Shown: positions 37,504 through 45,221 of the stretch, piece by piece
How the letters are laid out: every line of letters starts with the position of its first letter
Position numbering within the stretch: the stretch's first letter is position 1
Source: Zhouia spongiae
GTDB lineage: Bacteria; Bacteroidota; Bacteroidia; Flavobacteriales; Flavobacteriaceae
Reading direction: 5' to 3'
Assembly (NCBI RefSeq): GCF_022760175.1
Contig: NZ_CP094326.1
Span: forward strand, 1,538,804 to 1,602,803
DNA length: 64,000 bases
Notes under the pieces: generated by a model
Seen by the model: only the letters and a program-made list of their open reading frames with translations
Database searches by the model: none
Told to the model about the DNA's origin: nothing
Made by a program: the position numbers and the translations under genes

Positions 37504-37533
37504 TTGTGGAATAAAAAATGGGATGTATATTTG
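37504..37533 (+). promoter_or_regulatory. Promoter of tRNA-Asp copy 1
   Basis: TTG at 37504-37506, a 19-nt spacer and TATATTTG at 37526-37533, 19 nt before the tRNA. Confidence 0.8.
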
Positions 37534-37552
37534 CAACCGCAAAAGAGATGCA

Positions 37553-37626
37553 GGTCTGGTAGTTCAGCTGGTTAGAATACATGCCTGTCACGCATGGGGT
37601 CGCGGGTTCGAATCCCGTCCAGACCG
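37553..37626 (+). tRNA. tRNA-Asp (anticodon GUC), copy 1
   Basis: A cloverleaf with a perfect acceptor GGTCTGG/CCAGACC, anticodon arm CATGC-CTGTCAC-GCATG giving GUC, T arm CGGG-TTCGAAT-CCCG and discriminator G. CCA is not encoded. Confidence 0.97.
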
Positions 37627-37627
37627 C

Positions 37628-37658
37628 AAAAAGCTTCGAAGAAATTCGGAGCTTTTTT
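37628..37658 (+). terminator. Terminator of tRNA-Asp copy 1
   Basis: AAAAAGCTTCGAA (37628-37640) pairs with TTCGGAGCTTTTT (37645-37657) around a GAAA loop, with one G-T pair, and runs into T residues. Confidence 0.9.
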
Positions 37659-37790
37659 CGTTTCAGGATATTACCGTAAGCGGATTAAGGGGGGAGCAGG
37701 CGTAAATTGGGTCAATCTCAAAATTGTGTGTCCATTGAATTTGTAGTTAGATCTTTGTTTTAAAAACCGATTGTATCGGATCTATACATA

Positions 37791-37994
37791 GACTTACTAA
37801 AGGTGCTCCTTCCTGAACTATTAATGATCCATTTCGATATTGCTAAACATGAAATAAACAAAGATGTTCTTCATCTTCATTTTGAGGAGAAGAATGATAT
37901 TCCAAAAGAGTTTTCCTCTGAGGTACTTATTTCACACGGTTTTCATAAAGCAATCACCATTCAGGATTTTCCTGGGATCATGCCTAAAAGTTGA
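37791..37994 (+). pseudogene. Remnant of an ISAon1-type transposase N-terminal region
   Basis: An open stretch reads DLLKVLLPELLMIHFDI, then LHLHFEEKNDIPKEF and ISHGFHKAITIQDFPG before stopping. This matches my memory of the N-terminal protein of ISAon1-family elements, where the same landmarks lead on to a longer basic region. Here it stops early, no catalytic transposase ORF follows and no terminal inverted repeats are evident. It lies between the two tRNA-Asp copies. It is a dead fragment, and identity rests on recalled motifs only. Confidence 0.6.
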
Positions 37995-38180
37995 GATTAG
38001 AATCTTTACAAAAAAGTATTTGAATTATCCTTTTAAACCTCTTAAAGCTAATACTCCCCGAAGTATTAATAAACGGGCCGTCGCCGAAAGTGGGAAACCA
38101 GGTGACAATTACAATGGTAAATTCTGGAATTATAAGGTGAAACTGTTGTTGTAAATAGTGTAGCTGACGATAAATAAAAA
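37995..38180. other. Unassigned stretch between the transposase remnant and tRNA-Asp copy 2
   Basis: A short open frame to 38154 ends GKFWNYKVKLLL. I cannot assign it to a family; it may be another gene fragment carried between the repeats. Confidence 0.3.
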
Positions 38181-38186
38181 AATGTG

Positions 38187-38216
38187 TTGTAAAATAAAAA
38201 ATGAAATGTATATTTG
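38187..38216 (+). promoter_or_regulatory. Promoter of tRNA-Asp copy 2
   Basis: TTG at 38187-38189, a 19-nt spacer and TATATTTG at 38209-38216, the same boxes and spacing as copy 1. Confidence 0.8.
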
Positions 38217-38237
38217 CAGCCGCATAAATGAAATGCA

Positions 38238-38311
38238 GGTCTGGTAGTTCAGCTGGTTAGAATACATGCCTGTCACGCATGGGGTCGCGGGTTCGAATCC
38301 CGTCCAGACCG
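38238..38311 (+). tRNA. tRNA-Asp (anticodon GUC), copy 2
   Basis: Identical to the tRNA at 37553-37626, with the same cloverleaf and GUC anticodon. Confidence 0.97.
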
Positions 38312-38312
38312 C

Positions 38313-38343
38313 AAAAAGCTTCGAAGAAATTCGGAGCTTTTTT
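38313..38343 (+). terminator. Terminator of tRNA-Asp copy 2
   Basis: The same 13-bp hairpin with a GAAA loop as after copy 1, followed by T residues. Confidence 0.9.
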
Positions 38344-38454
38344 TGTTACCGTATATGCCCGGGTAGCATGAGATGTATAAGGGCTTCTGCTTAACCTTTT
38401 TATACAAATCAACATATTAGCAATATGCCGTCTTAATTTGTAAAATAAAAAAGA

Positions 38455-38488
38455 AGTAAGGCGTACATCGGTTGATGGACCTTACTCC
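38455..38488. terminator. Hairpin in the tRNA-Asp to permease gap
   Basis: AGTAAGG (38455-38461) and CCTTACT (38482-38488) form a 7-bp stem. On the minus strand it is followed by a T-rich run, so it may stop transcription of the permease operon. The gap 38344-38633 holds no gene. Confidence 0.5.
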
Positions 38489-38550
38489 TGATAGCTACAG
38501 CTTTTCTTCTGTGACAATAATCCGCTGTTAGTAGGTCTAAACTATATGTT

Positions 38551-38601
38551 TATACCGGCGCTTTTTTAGAAGAATATAGGGTTATTAAAAGCACCGGTAT
38601 A
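38551..38601. repeat. Long inverted repeat downstream of the ABC permease genes
   Basis: TATACCGGCGCTTTT and AAAAGCACCGGTATA are inverted copies with one mismatch, separated by about 21 nt. It lies 33 nt after the last permease stop and could be its transcription terminator or RNA stabiliser. Confidence 0.55.
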
Positions 38602-38633
38602 ATAAGTTGTATGATTACATTCAGAATACTTAT

Positions 38634-40064
38634 TTATATTGATATTGTTTGGGCAGATTTGTCTTTAAGGTTCTTCCCGATCAATACAAAGAAAATCAAT
38701 AAACTGATTGCAACGATGGCTAACAAGTTTAGCAAAACCTCATTTTCAATTCTGTTTTTGTATATAAACTTTGGGAGTTCGTGATAGTTTTTTGTGCTAA
38801 ACTTTTGTTCTTTGAATAACATCGGAACCAGGTAGTTTCTCCATTCTCCGGAAAATTCAAAAACTTGTTTTTTATAGTCGTTATAATGTTTTTCTGATGT
38901 TCCTGCAATATTGTTTAATGACTGTTGCATTAAAATTGCCGGTGAAACATACTTGAACATGCTTATCAGACCTTGTTGCTTTTTTAGTTGCAGATCGTAT
39001 TCGGCTACGAGAGGTTTTGTTTTTTCTTCCATTACTTTTTCAGAAGCAAAATAATTATGCCAGAAGCCGAACTTTTGTTCGTTGTTTCCCTGGGCTAGCT
39101 CCGGATGATTACGTAAATATTCATCCATGATTTTGTTTTGCTTTTCCTCATTTTCTTTCTTTATCAAACGAATTTCATTAATCATTTTTAAACGCGAAGG
39201 CGTTGGATATAATGAGTTCCCTATCTGGTTGATAGTTGCAGGTAATACCATTACTATCAATAACCATACGCCAATTAAAGTAAGGGCGTTTTTAGCAGAG
39301 TTATTAACCCTGATGTTTACAATACAGGCTACTATAAACCAAAACAGGATATAACCGGATACAATCAGGAGTAGACCCGCTAAATTAGCGGTATCGGTAA
39401 ATGCACCTATAGAAAAAACGGAAATTGTTATGAGTAATGTTACCAGCGTAATTACTGTAAATACAATATACCGTATCATCATTTTTTGTAATAGCCAGCG
39501 AATGATCGATATAGGTTGTGCTCCCAATAATCTCAACGTTCCCAGTTCTTTTTCTTTAGATAAGATATTAAAAGTAAAGGCGATGACAAGTAAAGGTAAG
39601 ATGTAGATGATTACAAAAGACAAATCGAAATTTCCGAATAATAGCTGTATAGGGTTCACCATTTCAGAATAATCCAAGGCAAAATTATTTCCATACACAG
39701 TGGGACTTTTAAAGTGTGTGTACATATCACTTTGCCCCGTTGAAATAAATGATAAAGTTTCGGGATGCATAATTGTCAAACGTGGATGACGGTATCCGAT
39801 TGTCATCGGTTCGGTAGGTTGTTGCCAATAAGGGATATCTGTTTTTTCCCCGTTTTCAATCTTTGTCAGTGCAGCCAGCATCGAGCTGTCCTTTTTATAC
39901 AGCTCCTCTTGAACTGTTGAAATGTCGTTAAGCCTTTTCGTTATGTTTTTTGTTCCGTTAAAGGTTGCAAACGTAAATAATAAACCAATACTAATGAGCA
40001 AGACCGCCAGCCAGTTGCTTCTTATCAATAATTTAATTTCGTATAATAAATTGTTAGTAAACAT
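38634..40064 (-). CDS. ABC transporter permease, DUF3526 family (second of pair)
   Basis: A 476-residue membrane protein with an N-terminal helix, a large extracytoplasmic loop and about five further helices (FVIIYILPLLVIAFTFNILS, TLRLLGAQPISIIRWLLQK, then VWLLIVMVLPATINQIGNS), ending with another helix. This is the ABC-2/NosY-like arrangement with a DUF3526-type loop. The export or uptake substrate is unknown. It lies 3 nt after the related permease gene. Confidence 0.85.
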   Translation of the reverse strand: MFTNNLLYEIKLLIRSNWLAVLLISIGLLFTFATFNGTKNITKRLNDISTVQEELYKKDSSMLAALTKIENGEKTDIPYWQQPTEPMTIGYRHPRLTIMHPETLSFISTGQSDMYTHFKSPTVYGNNFALDYSEMVNPIQLLFGNFDLSFVIIYILPLLVIAFTFNILSKEKELGTLRLLGAQPISIIRWLLQKMMIRYIVFTVITLVTLLITISVFSIGAFTDTANLAGLLLIVSGYILFWFIVACIVNIRVNNSAKNALTLIGVWLLIVMVLPATINQIGNSLYPTPSRLKMINEIRLIKKENEEKQNKIMDEYLRNHPELAQGNNEQKFGFWHNYFASEKVMEEKTKPLVAEYDLQLKKQQGLISMFKYVSPAILMQQSLNNIAGTSEKHYNDYKKQVFEFSGEWRNYLVPMLFKEQKFSTKNYHELPKFIYKNRIENEVLLNLLAIVAISLLIFFVLIGKNLKDKSAQTISI

Positions 40065-40067
40065 AAC

Positions 40068-41471
40068 TTATATTTTTTTTGAGGTGATTATTAAACCTGC
40101 AAATGGCAAGGCAAACCATAATGCCAAGAACAATAAATTTTGCATGTTTTCCTTTAAAACCTGGGGTAGTTTAGGAGGGATAAAATTGAATTTTGGAAGT
40201 TTTTTAAACTTTTCGGAACTCATTTTATAACCAGACTCACCTTTTTTTGCATTATCCTTGATGTCATAGTTTAGAAACTTTTGCTTTTCAATACGATATT
40301 TTTCAGCCGCTTTGGTAAACTTCCAATGTAAATTATCGCTTGTATGAGTAATGTCCATCGATAAAAAGCGTACAGGGATGAATGGCGATATAAAAGATAG
40401 GCTTTTATAGGTGTTGTTTTGGTTTACCGCTATTTCATTTAAGATGTTGTAATGTTTTTCATAAATCTTGGCCTCGTGTTCCTCGCCCTTTTGCATGCGA
40501 TAGCCTGCGTAATTAAATGGTAGCTGGCTGAGGCTGTCGACCCCATACTTTTTTAAGGTTTCTTCTTCCAATTTCTTAGCGGCTTCGTTCCAGGGATTAT
40601 GCCCGTCCAACCCGTTTTTTTTGTCTTCGGAAATACGCGAGCTGAACTCAGATTTTGAAGGATAAGGATAGCTTGTATTTGCAAAATTGGTTGCTATCTT
40701 CGGAGTAATAAAACTAAAAATAATCCAAACGCCCAGACTACTTACAAGAGACATCCCTGAAGATTTACTCCACATGGAGATTAAGACCGTAACCGTGGTG
40801 ATGATTAAATAATAAAACGAATAGGAGACAAAGAGTACCAGTAAGCTGGTCCAGCTAAAGAAAGCCAAGCCATCTAAACTGCTTAATACAAGTCCGGTTG
40901 CCAAAAAAATAACTACTGTAAGGATGAAAACCGGAATAAAAGTTGCCAGCCATTTGCCTAAGGCCAGTTTTACAGGATGTACCCCCTGACTTTTTAATAG
41001 TTTAAAGGTTTGATGTTCGAATTCTTTGGTGTAGGAATTGTACCCGATTAAAATAATGATCAGCGGAAACAAATAAATCAATACGAAATTGATCGAGAGT
41101 GTTCCAAAACGAGCCAAACTGGTTTGATCACTAGCTTCGCTAAACGAAGCTTCGTTTCTGTTGTGTGCTTCCAGGAAAATAGAATTTCCGGTGTATTTGG
41201 TAACTCCATAATCAAAAAGCGATAAAGCAAATAAGGGTTTAAAAGCATAAGTGCCATAATGTGCCGCCGAATGCGGATTTTTCTCGTCTTGTGTTTCCCA
41301 GATTGTACGTTCCTTATCAACCGATTCTATATACTGTTGATTGTTTTTTTGATATTGGTTGATGCCGGTAATGGCAGCAACAAACAATAGGATCAATAAA
41401 ATGCCCGTCGCTATCTTAAAGCGGCCATCTCTCGTTAGCTCCTTGAGTTCTTTAAAAATTATATTTTTCAT
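40068..41471 (-). CDS. ABC transporter permease, DUF3526 family (first of pair)
   Basis: A 467-residue permease with the same plan as its neighbour: FKELKELTRDGRFKI at the N terminus, a helix, a long outside loop, then helices including LIYLFPLIIILIGYNSYTKEFEHQTFKLLKSQG. It is probably half of a heterodimeric membrane part. The ATG at 41471 is 1 nt after the ATPase gene; another ATG at 41483 would overlap it by 11 nt. Both permeases are intact although the ATPase gene is broken. Families like this often sit near metal TonB receptors in Bacteroidota. Confidence 0.83.
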   Translation of the reverse strand: MKNIIFKELKELTRDGRFKIATGILLILLFVAAITGINQYQKNNQQYIESVDKERTIWETQDEKNPHSAAHYGTYAFKPLFALSLFDYGVTKYTGNSIFLEAHNRNEASFSEASDQTSLARFGTLSINFVLIYLFPLIIILIGYNSYTKEFEHQTFKLLKSQGVHPVKLALGKWLATFIPVFILTVVIFLATGLVLSSLDGLAFFSWTSLLVLFVSYSFYYLIITTVTVLISMWSKSSGMSLVSSLGVWIIFSFITPKIATNFANTSYPYPSKSEFSSRISEDKKNGLDGHNPWNEAAKKLEEETLKKYGVDSLSQLPFNYAGYRMQKGEEHEAKIYEKHYNILNEIAVNQNNTYKSLSFISPFIPVRFLSMDITHTSDNLHWKFTKAAEKYRIEKQKFLNYDIKDNAKKGESGYKMSSEKFKKLPKFNFIPPKLPQVLKENMQNLLFLALWFALPFAGLIITSKKI

Positions 41472-41472
41472 T

Positions 41473-42170
41473 TTAAGAGACATTTTTAAAGTTCATGATG
41501 TCAAGATAGATGGTTTCAAGCTCCTTTAGCGAAACATCTTTAGAATTAGAATAGTTCTGTAAAACTCCGGAACGCATAATTCCGATGTGTGTACTCACTT
41601 CTTTAGCCCTGAATAAATCGTGGGTAGCCATCAGAATCGCTACGCCATTGTTCTTCATTTTAGTGAGCAAGGCCATAAATTCATTGCTTGATTTAGGATC
41701 TAGTCCGGACGTTGGTTCATCTAGTAACAAGACTTTCGATTCTTTGGCTATAGCTAATGCAATACCCACTTTTTGCCGCATCCCTTTAGAGAATTTTTTC
41801 ACACGCTTTTCATGCGCTTCTTCCTGGAGCCCCGCTTCGGTTAAGTACGATTTTAAAATTTCCGTATCAAATGTTTTCCGTATCAAATGTTTTCAATGGC
41901 ATTTAATGTGGGATATAGCATTAAGTTTTCAGGAATGTACGTTAACATCCCTTTGGTTTTGATAGGGTTTTGTACAACGTCCAGGCCGTTAATTTCAGCA
42001 ACTCCCGAAGTGGGTTGGATAAAATTCAGCAACATGTTGATCGTGGTCGATTTTCCTGCGCCGTTTGCTCCTAAAAGACATAGAATTTCCCCGGCTCCTA
42101 CATTAAAGGATAAATTGTTCACAGCCGTAAAATCACCATATTTTTTGGTGATGCTTTTTGTAGTAATCAT
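41473..42170 (-). pseudogene. ABC transporter ATP-binding protein, disrupted
   Basis: The 5' part (42170-41883) has Walker A GANGAGKST and stops after NAIENI. The 3' part (to 41473) has the ABC signature FSKGMRQ, Walker B VLLLDEPTSGLD and the H-loop MATHD, in another frame. The break lies at a 16-bp tandem duplication, and about ten residues normally found between the halves (a YFSKLAG-type stretch) are also missing. Restoring the frame would not be enough. An ATPase made from two polypeptides is conceivable because a TTG start overlaps the TGA stop, but loss of function is more likely. A sequencing or assembly error should be excluded. Confidence 0.8.
41862..41893. repeat. 16-bp perfect tandem duplication in the ATPase gene
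   Basis: Two adjacent copies of CCGTATCAAATGTTTT at 41862-41877 and 41878-41893, exactly where the reading frame is broken. Confidence 0.97.
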
Positions 42171-42297
42171 AATGTAAAGTTGAAAAGTTTAGTAAATTAA
42201 TAATAGGTGTGCATAGCAACAATGCTATACATGTATATGTACTGCCGGGAGTTAGTTAGCCCAGACAGCCATGTTTTAAATAATTAGTACAGAAGAC

Positions 42298-42594
42298 TTA
42301 TGCAGGAGTTGGTGGAGGTCTGCAAAAGAGGTGGTTGTCTGTTTGATCTTGTGAAAACCGGTATGAATACTCACAAAAAATTTCTTCACTGAATAAATAT
42401 CGATCAGGCTGTTCAGGTAAAACCTGTTCATCAGTGACGAATGGTATCGCATTTGAAGTGATTACATATTCACAGACTTCACAATCATTGTGAGATTCAT
42501 TACTGTCGTGAGTCAATGCATGCAACCCGGTCAGTTTTATACTGATAAAAAAGACCAGACAGAAATAAGCGATATATCTTTTACAAGTTTTCAC
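42298..42594 (-). CDS. Small His/Cys-rich membrane-anchored protein, DUF2946-like, second copy
   Basis: A 98-residue protein from a GTG at 42594. It has a hydrophobic helix at about 7-21, then GLHALTH (23-29), a CEVC motif (38-41) and a C terminus LFCRPPPTPA. These landmarks line up one by one with the protein at 8083-8391, including the distance from start to GLHA, which is why I prefer this GTG; the frame is open to a TTG at 42654. It precedes the broken ABC ATPase by 127 nt. A periplasmic metal-binding role is inferred. Confidence 0.65.
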   Translation of the reverse strand: MKTCKRYIAYFCLVFFISIKLTGLHALTHDSNESHNDCEVCEYVITSNAIPFVTDEQVLPEQPDRYLFSEEIFCEYSYRFSQDQTDNHLFCRPPPTPA

Positions 42595-42654
42595 AAAAGA
42601 AATTGAAAGTACAAGAATAGAAATAAATTTTGCTAAAGTGCGGTTCCTGTTCAA

Positions 42655-42867
42655 GCTTTAACTAAAATTTATATGTAGAAGGCTGTTTGATGTGATTAAT
42701 TACAACAAAAGAACATTTATAGGATTAATATTACTGTGTGGTTTATTTATACTAGATGTATAATAGCTTTAAAGGGTGTTATACTCATATGAAAAGTCTC
42801 TTAAAGCTATAGCTGTGTTGTTGTGGAATGATACTGCTAGAAGATGATTACTGTCTTGTAGTCAAAA
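42655..42867. other. Intergenic region without a recognised gene
   Basis: AT-rich stretch between the small His/Cys protein and the threonine dehydrogenase terminator. No TonB receptor fragment or other gene was recognised. Confidence 0.45.
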
Positions 42868-42911
42868 GAAAAACGCTCCCCTGACTAAAAGTTACTTCAT
42901 CCGGAGAGCGC
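42862..42911 (-). terminator. Terminator of the threonine dehydrogenase gene
   Basis: On the minus strand CGCTCTCC and GGGGAGCG arms form a stem with one mismatch, followed by TTTTTCTTTT, 26 nt after the stop codon. Confidence 0.75.
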
Positions 42912-42936
42912 TGGCTTGTTGTATTCTTTGATTAGA

Positions 42937-43896
42937 CTACAAAGATTCTTTCTTGTAATACGATTTTAAGTTCTTAAGCATGATCTCAGTCATTTCGTCC
43001 AGAGATATTTTACTGCTCCATCCCCAGTCATTCTGAGCGTCAGTATCGTTTACACTGTTAGGCCAGGTGTCTGCAATATCTTGTCTGAAGTCAGGGTTGA
43101 AGGTTAAGGTAAAATCAGAAATGTGATTTTGAATACTGGAAGCTACATCCTCAGGAGCAAAACTAATACCGCTTAAATTATACGAAGACCTGATTTTTAT
43201 GTCTTTGGTGTCAGCATCCATGATATTAATAGTGGCATTAATGGCATCGTCCATATACATCATAGGCAGGAATGTGCCTTTGTTTAAAAAGCTGGTGTAT
43301 GTACCATCGGTTATGGCTTTATGATAAATATCTACTGCATAATCTGTAGTTCCTCCACCGGGCAGTGTTTTATAGCTGATCAATCCGGGATACCTGATAC
43401 TCCTTACATCAACACTGTATCTGTTGAAGTAATATTCACACCAACGTTCGCCTGCCTGTTTACTGATTCCGTATACAGTGCTTGGTTCCATAATGGTTCG
43501 TTGAGGTGTGTTGTTTTTAGGCGTAGTAGGCCCGAATACGGCTATCGAACTTGGCCAGAAAATTTTATTGATTTTTTTATCCCGGGCCAGATTCAAGACA
43601 TGAAGCAGCGAATTCATGTTTAGGTCCCATGCCTTTAACGGATTTTTTTCGGCAACGGCCGAAAGCATGGCAGCCATAAGGTAAACATCCGAAATATTAT
43701 GTTTTTCTACAACGTGTGCGATGGCTTTACTGTCTGTTGCATCTAAGATTTCAAAAGGGCCCGACTCCATGAGCTCCTGACTTCCTTCTCTAATATCCGA
43801 GGCAATTACAGCATCATTTCCATATTTATCTCTCAGGGCTATTGTTAATTCAGACCCAATTTGCCCGCAAGCACCAATAATCAGAATATTTGGCAT
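42937..43896 (-). CDS. L-threonine 3-dehydrogenase, SDR (epimerase-like) type
   Basis: A 319-residue extended short-chain dehydrogenase. It has the NAD motif GACGQIGSEL (7-16), SSIAVFGP before the active site and YGISK with catalytic Tyr/Lys in STVYGISKQAGE. The sequence RSIRYPGLISYKTLPGGGTTDYAVDIYHKA is typical of the SDR-type threonine dehydrogenases found in flavobacteria, which oxidise threonine to 2-amino-3-ketobutyrate. A UDP-sugar epimerase is less likely. It is a single gene with its own terminator. Confidence 0.9.
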   Translation of the reverse strand: MPNILIIGACGQIGSELTIALRDKYGNDAVIASDIREGSQELMESGPFEILDATDSKAIAHVVEKHNISDVYLMAAMLSAVAEKNPLKAWDLNMNSLLHVLNLARDKKINKIFWPSSIAVFGPTTPKNNTPQRTIMEPSTVYGISKQAGERWCEYYFNRYSVDVRSIRYPGLISYKTLPGGGTTDYAVDIYHKAITDGTYTSFLNKGTFLPMMYMDDAINATINIMDADTKDIKIRSSYNLSGISFAPEDVASSIQNHISDFTLTFNPDFRQDIADTWPNSVNDTDAQNDWGWSSKISLDEMTEIMLKNLKSYYKKESL

Positions 43897-44075
43897 TATG
43901 TGTTGTGTTTTAAATCCGAACGCAAATTTAATTAATACAATCAGATTATAACACTATTTTTTGAAAATCTGTATAGTGAATGTGTTAAAAAGAAATTATA
44001 CGAAAGAAATAAACTAACGTTTGATTTCTTTTGACGTTTAGTGGTGAAGTTTAAAAATATACTATATTCGCATTT

Positions 44076-44630
44076 ATGAATAAGAACCTCGTAATAGTAC
44101 TCATATCTTATTTGCTGATGGTATCATGTGGTGATGGCAAAAGAAACCAGGAAGCAAATGAGGTTGTTGAAAAAGAAGCAACTCGGCAAAAAACAGTTCC
44201 TGAAGTAACAAATGTTGATGATGCCGTTTCAGAGCAGCTGGCTGAGTGGAATGAATGGACGGTTTTTAATGAAGAAATGCTCAAGTTTCAAAAATTGAGG
44301 GCCGATAATTTGTCATTATCCTTAGACGAATTAATCAGATTAATGAAGGAACTCGATACGTCTGAGTTTCCTGAAAAGATTAATATTCCGGCAATAAAAA
44401 GCAGGCTTCTGGTACTAAGAACATTTATATATAAAGCCAGGTCAATATCAGATGATCCAGGGATATATGAAGAGTTAAACGATTTGCAAATAAAAGTTGT
44501 TACGGCTTACAATGAGTTAAAATCCCAGATAAAAGAAACATACAGGGAAAAAGAATACGAAAAAGTCCTTAGGACAATCGACTCAATTGACAACGAAATT
44601 GAACAAAATAAAGATGATCAAAATAATTAA
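44076..44630 (+). CDS. Lipoprotein of unknown function, helical
   Basis: A 184-residue lipoprotein (signal peptide, LMVSC with Cys18). The mature part is strongly charged and helical, with coiled-coil-like stretches such as DELIRLMKELDTSEFPEKINIP-type helices and a C-terminal Glu/Asp/Asn-rich tail. No known family was recognised. Its 3' end overlaps the start of the next gene by 17 nt, so the two are co-expressed. Confidence 0.78.
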   Translation: MNKNLVIVLISYLLMVSCGDGKRNQEANEVVEKEATRQKTVPEVTNVDDAVSEQLAEWNEWTVFNEEMLKFQKLRADNLSLSLDELIRLMKELDTSEFPEKINIPAIKSRLLVLRTFIYKARSISDDPGIYEELNDLQIKVVTAYNELKSQIKETYREKEYEKVLRTIDSIDNEIEQNKDDQNN

Positions 44631-45111
44631 AGTACTGTTTTTATTATTGCCGTTAGTTATGTTTGCTCAAGATTCTGTAAAAGAAAAAGAGCTTATAAAT
44701 AAGCAAGTAGATGCCTGGCATCTGGCTGCAGCCGAAGCCAATTTTAATGATTACTTTTCAATAATGTCAGATGACGCGGTTTTTATCGGAACTGACGCTA
44801 CTGAAAACTGGCAGTTGGATGCTTTTAAAAAGTTTGCCAAGCCTTATTTCGACAGAGGAAAAGCATGGAGTTTTATAGCATTGGAAAGAAATGTTTATAT
44901 AGATAAAGCCGGGAAGTTGGCCTGGTTTGATGAGTTGTTGGATACCCAAATGAAGATATGCAGGGGTTCAGGTGTGTTGAAAAAGATAGGAGGCCGGTGG
45001 AAAATAGCTCATTATGTGCTTTCTATTGCTGTACCCAATGAAAATGTTGATGAATTGGTCGATATAAAGCAGGACTTCGATAATAATTTGATTGAGCGTT
45101 TAAAGCAGTAA
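44614..45111 (+). CDS. Secreted SnoaL/NTF2-like protein
   Basis: A 165-residue protein with a signal peptide (MIKIIKVLFLLLPLVMFAQ) and a single NTF2-like cone fold: VDAWHLAAAEANFNDYFSIMSDDAVFIGTDATENW, then ALERNVYIDKAGKLAWFDELL and GRWKIAHYVLSI. Proteins of this kind bind small ligands or are enzymes of varied function, so none can be named. The ATG at 44614 begins the signal peptide and lies inside the upstream lipoprotein gene. Confidence 0.85.
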   Translation: MIKIIKVLFLLLPLVMFAQDSVKEKELINKQVDAWHLAAAEANFNDYFSIMSDDAVFIGTDATENWQLDAFKKFAKPYFDRGKAWSFIALERNVYIDKAGKLAWFDELLDTQMKICRGSGVLKKIGGRWKIAHYVLSIAVPNENVDELVDIKQDFDNNLIERLKQ

Positions 45112-45221
45112 AGCATAAAGACAGAAAAGTCCTTATAAATTACTGTTAATCTTCACCTCCATGCCTTTACAGATTGGGTTTTTGTTTACATTGCAGTAGA
45201 CTAAAATCTAATCATCTAAAA

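Larger units (their letters stand above)
37548..37658 (+). repeat. Direct repeat, copy 1: tRNA-Asp with terminator
   Basis: A 111-bp block identical to 38233-38343, containing the tRNA and its terminator hairpin. The promoters upstream are similar but not identical. Confidence 0.95.
38233..38343 (+). repeat. Direct repeat, copy 2: tRNA-Asp with terminator
   Basis: Identical to 37548-37658, 685 bp downstream of it. Confidence 0.95.

Noticed and set aside
37469-37705. 78-codon frame running through tRNA-Asp copy 1
   Set aside because: It spans the tRNA and its terminator, so it is not a protein gene.
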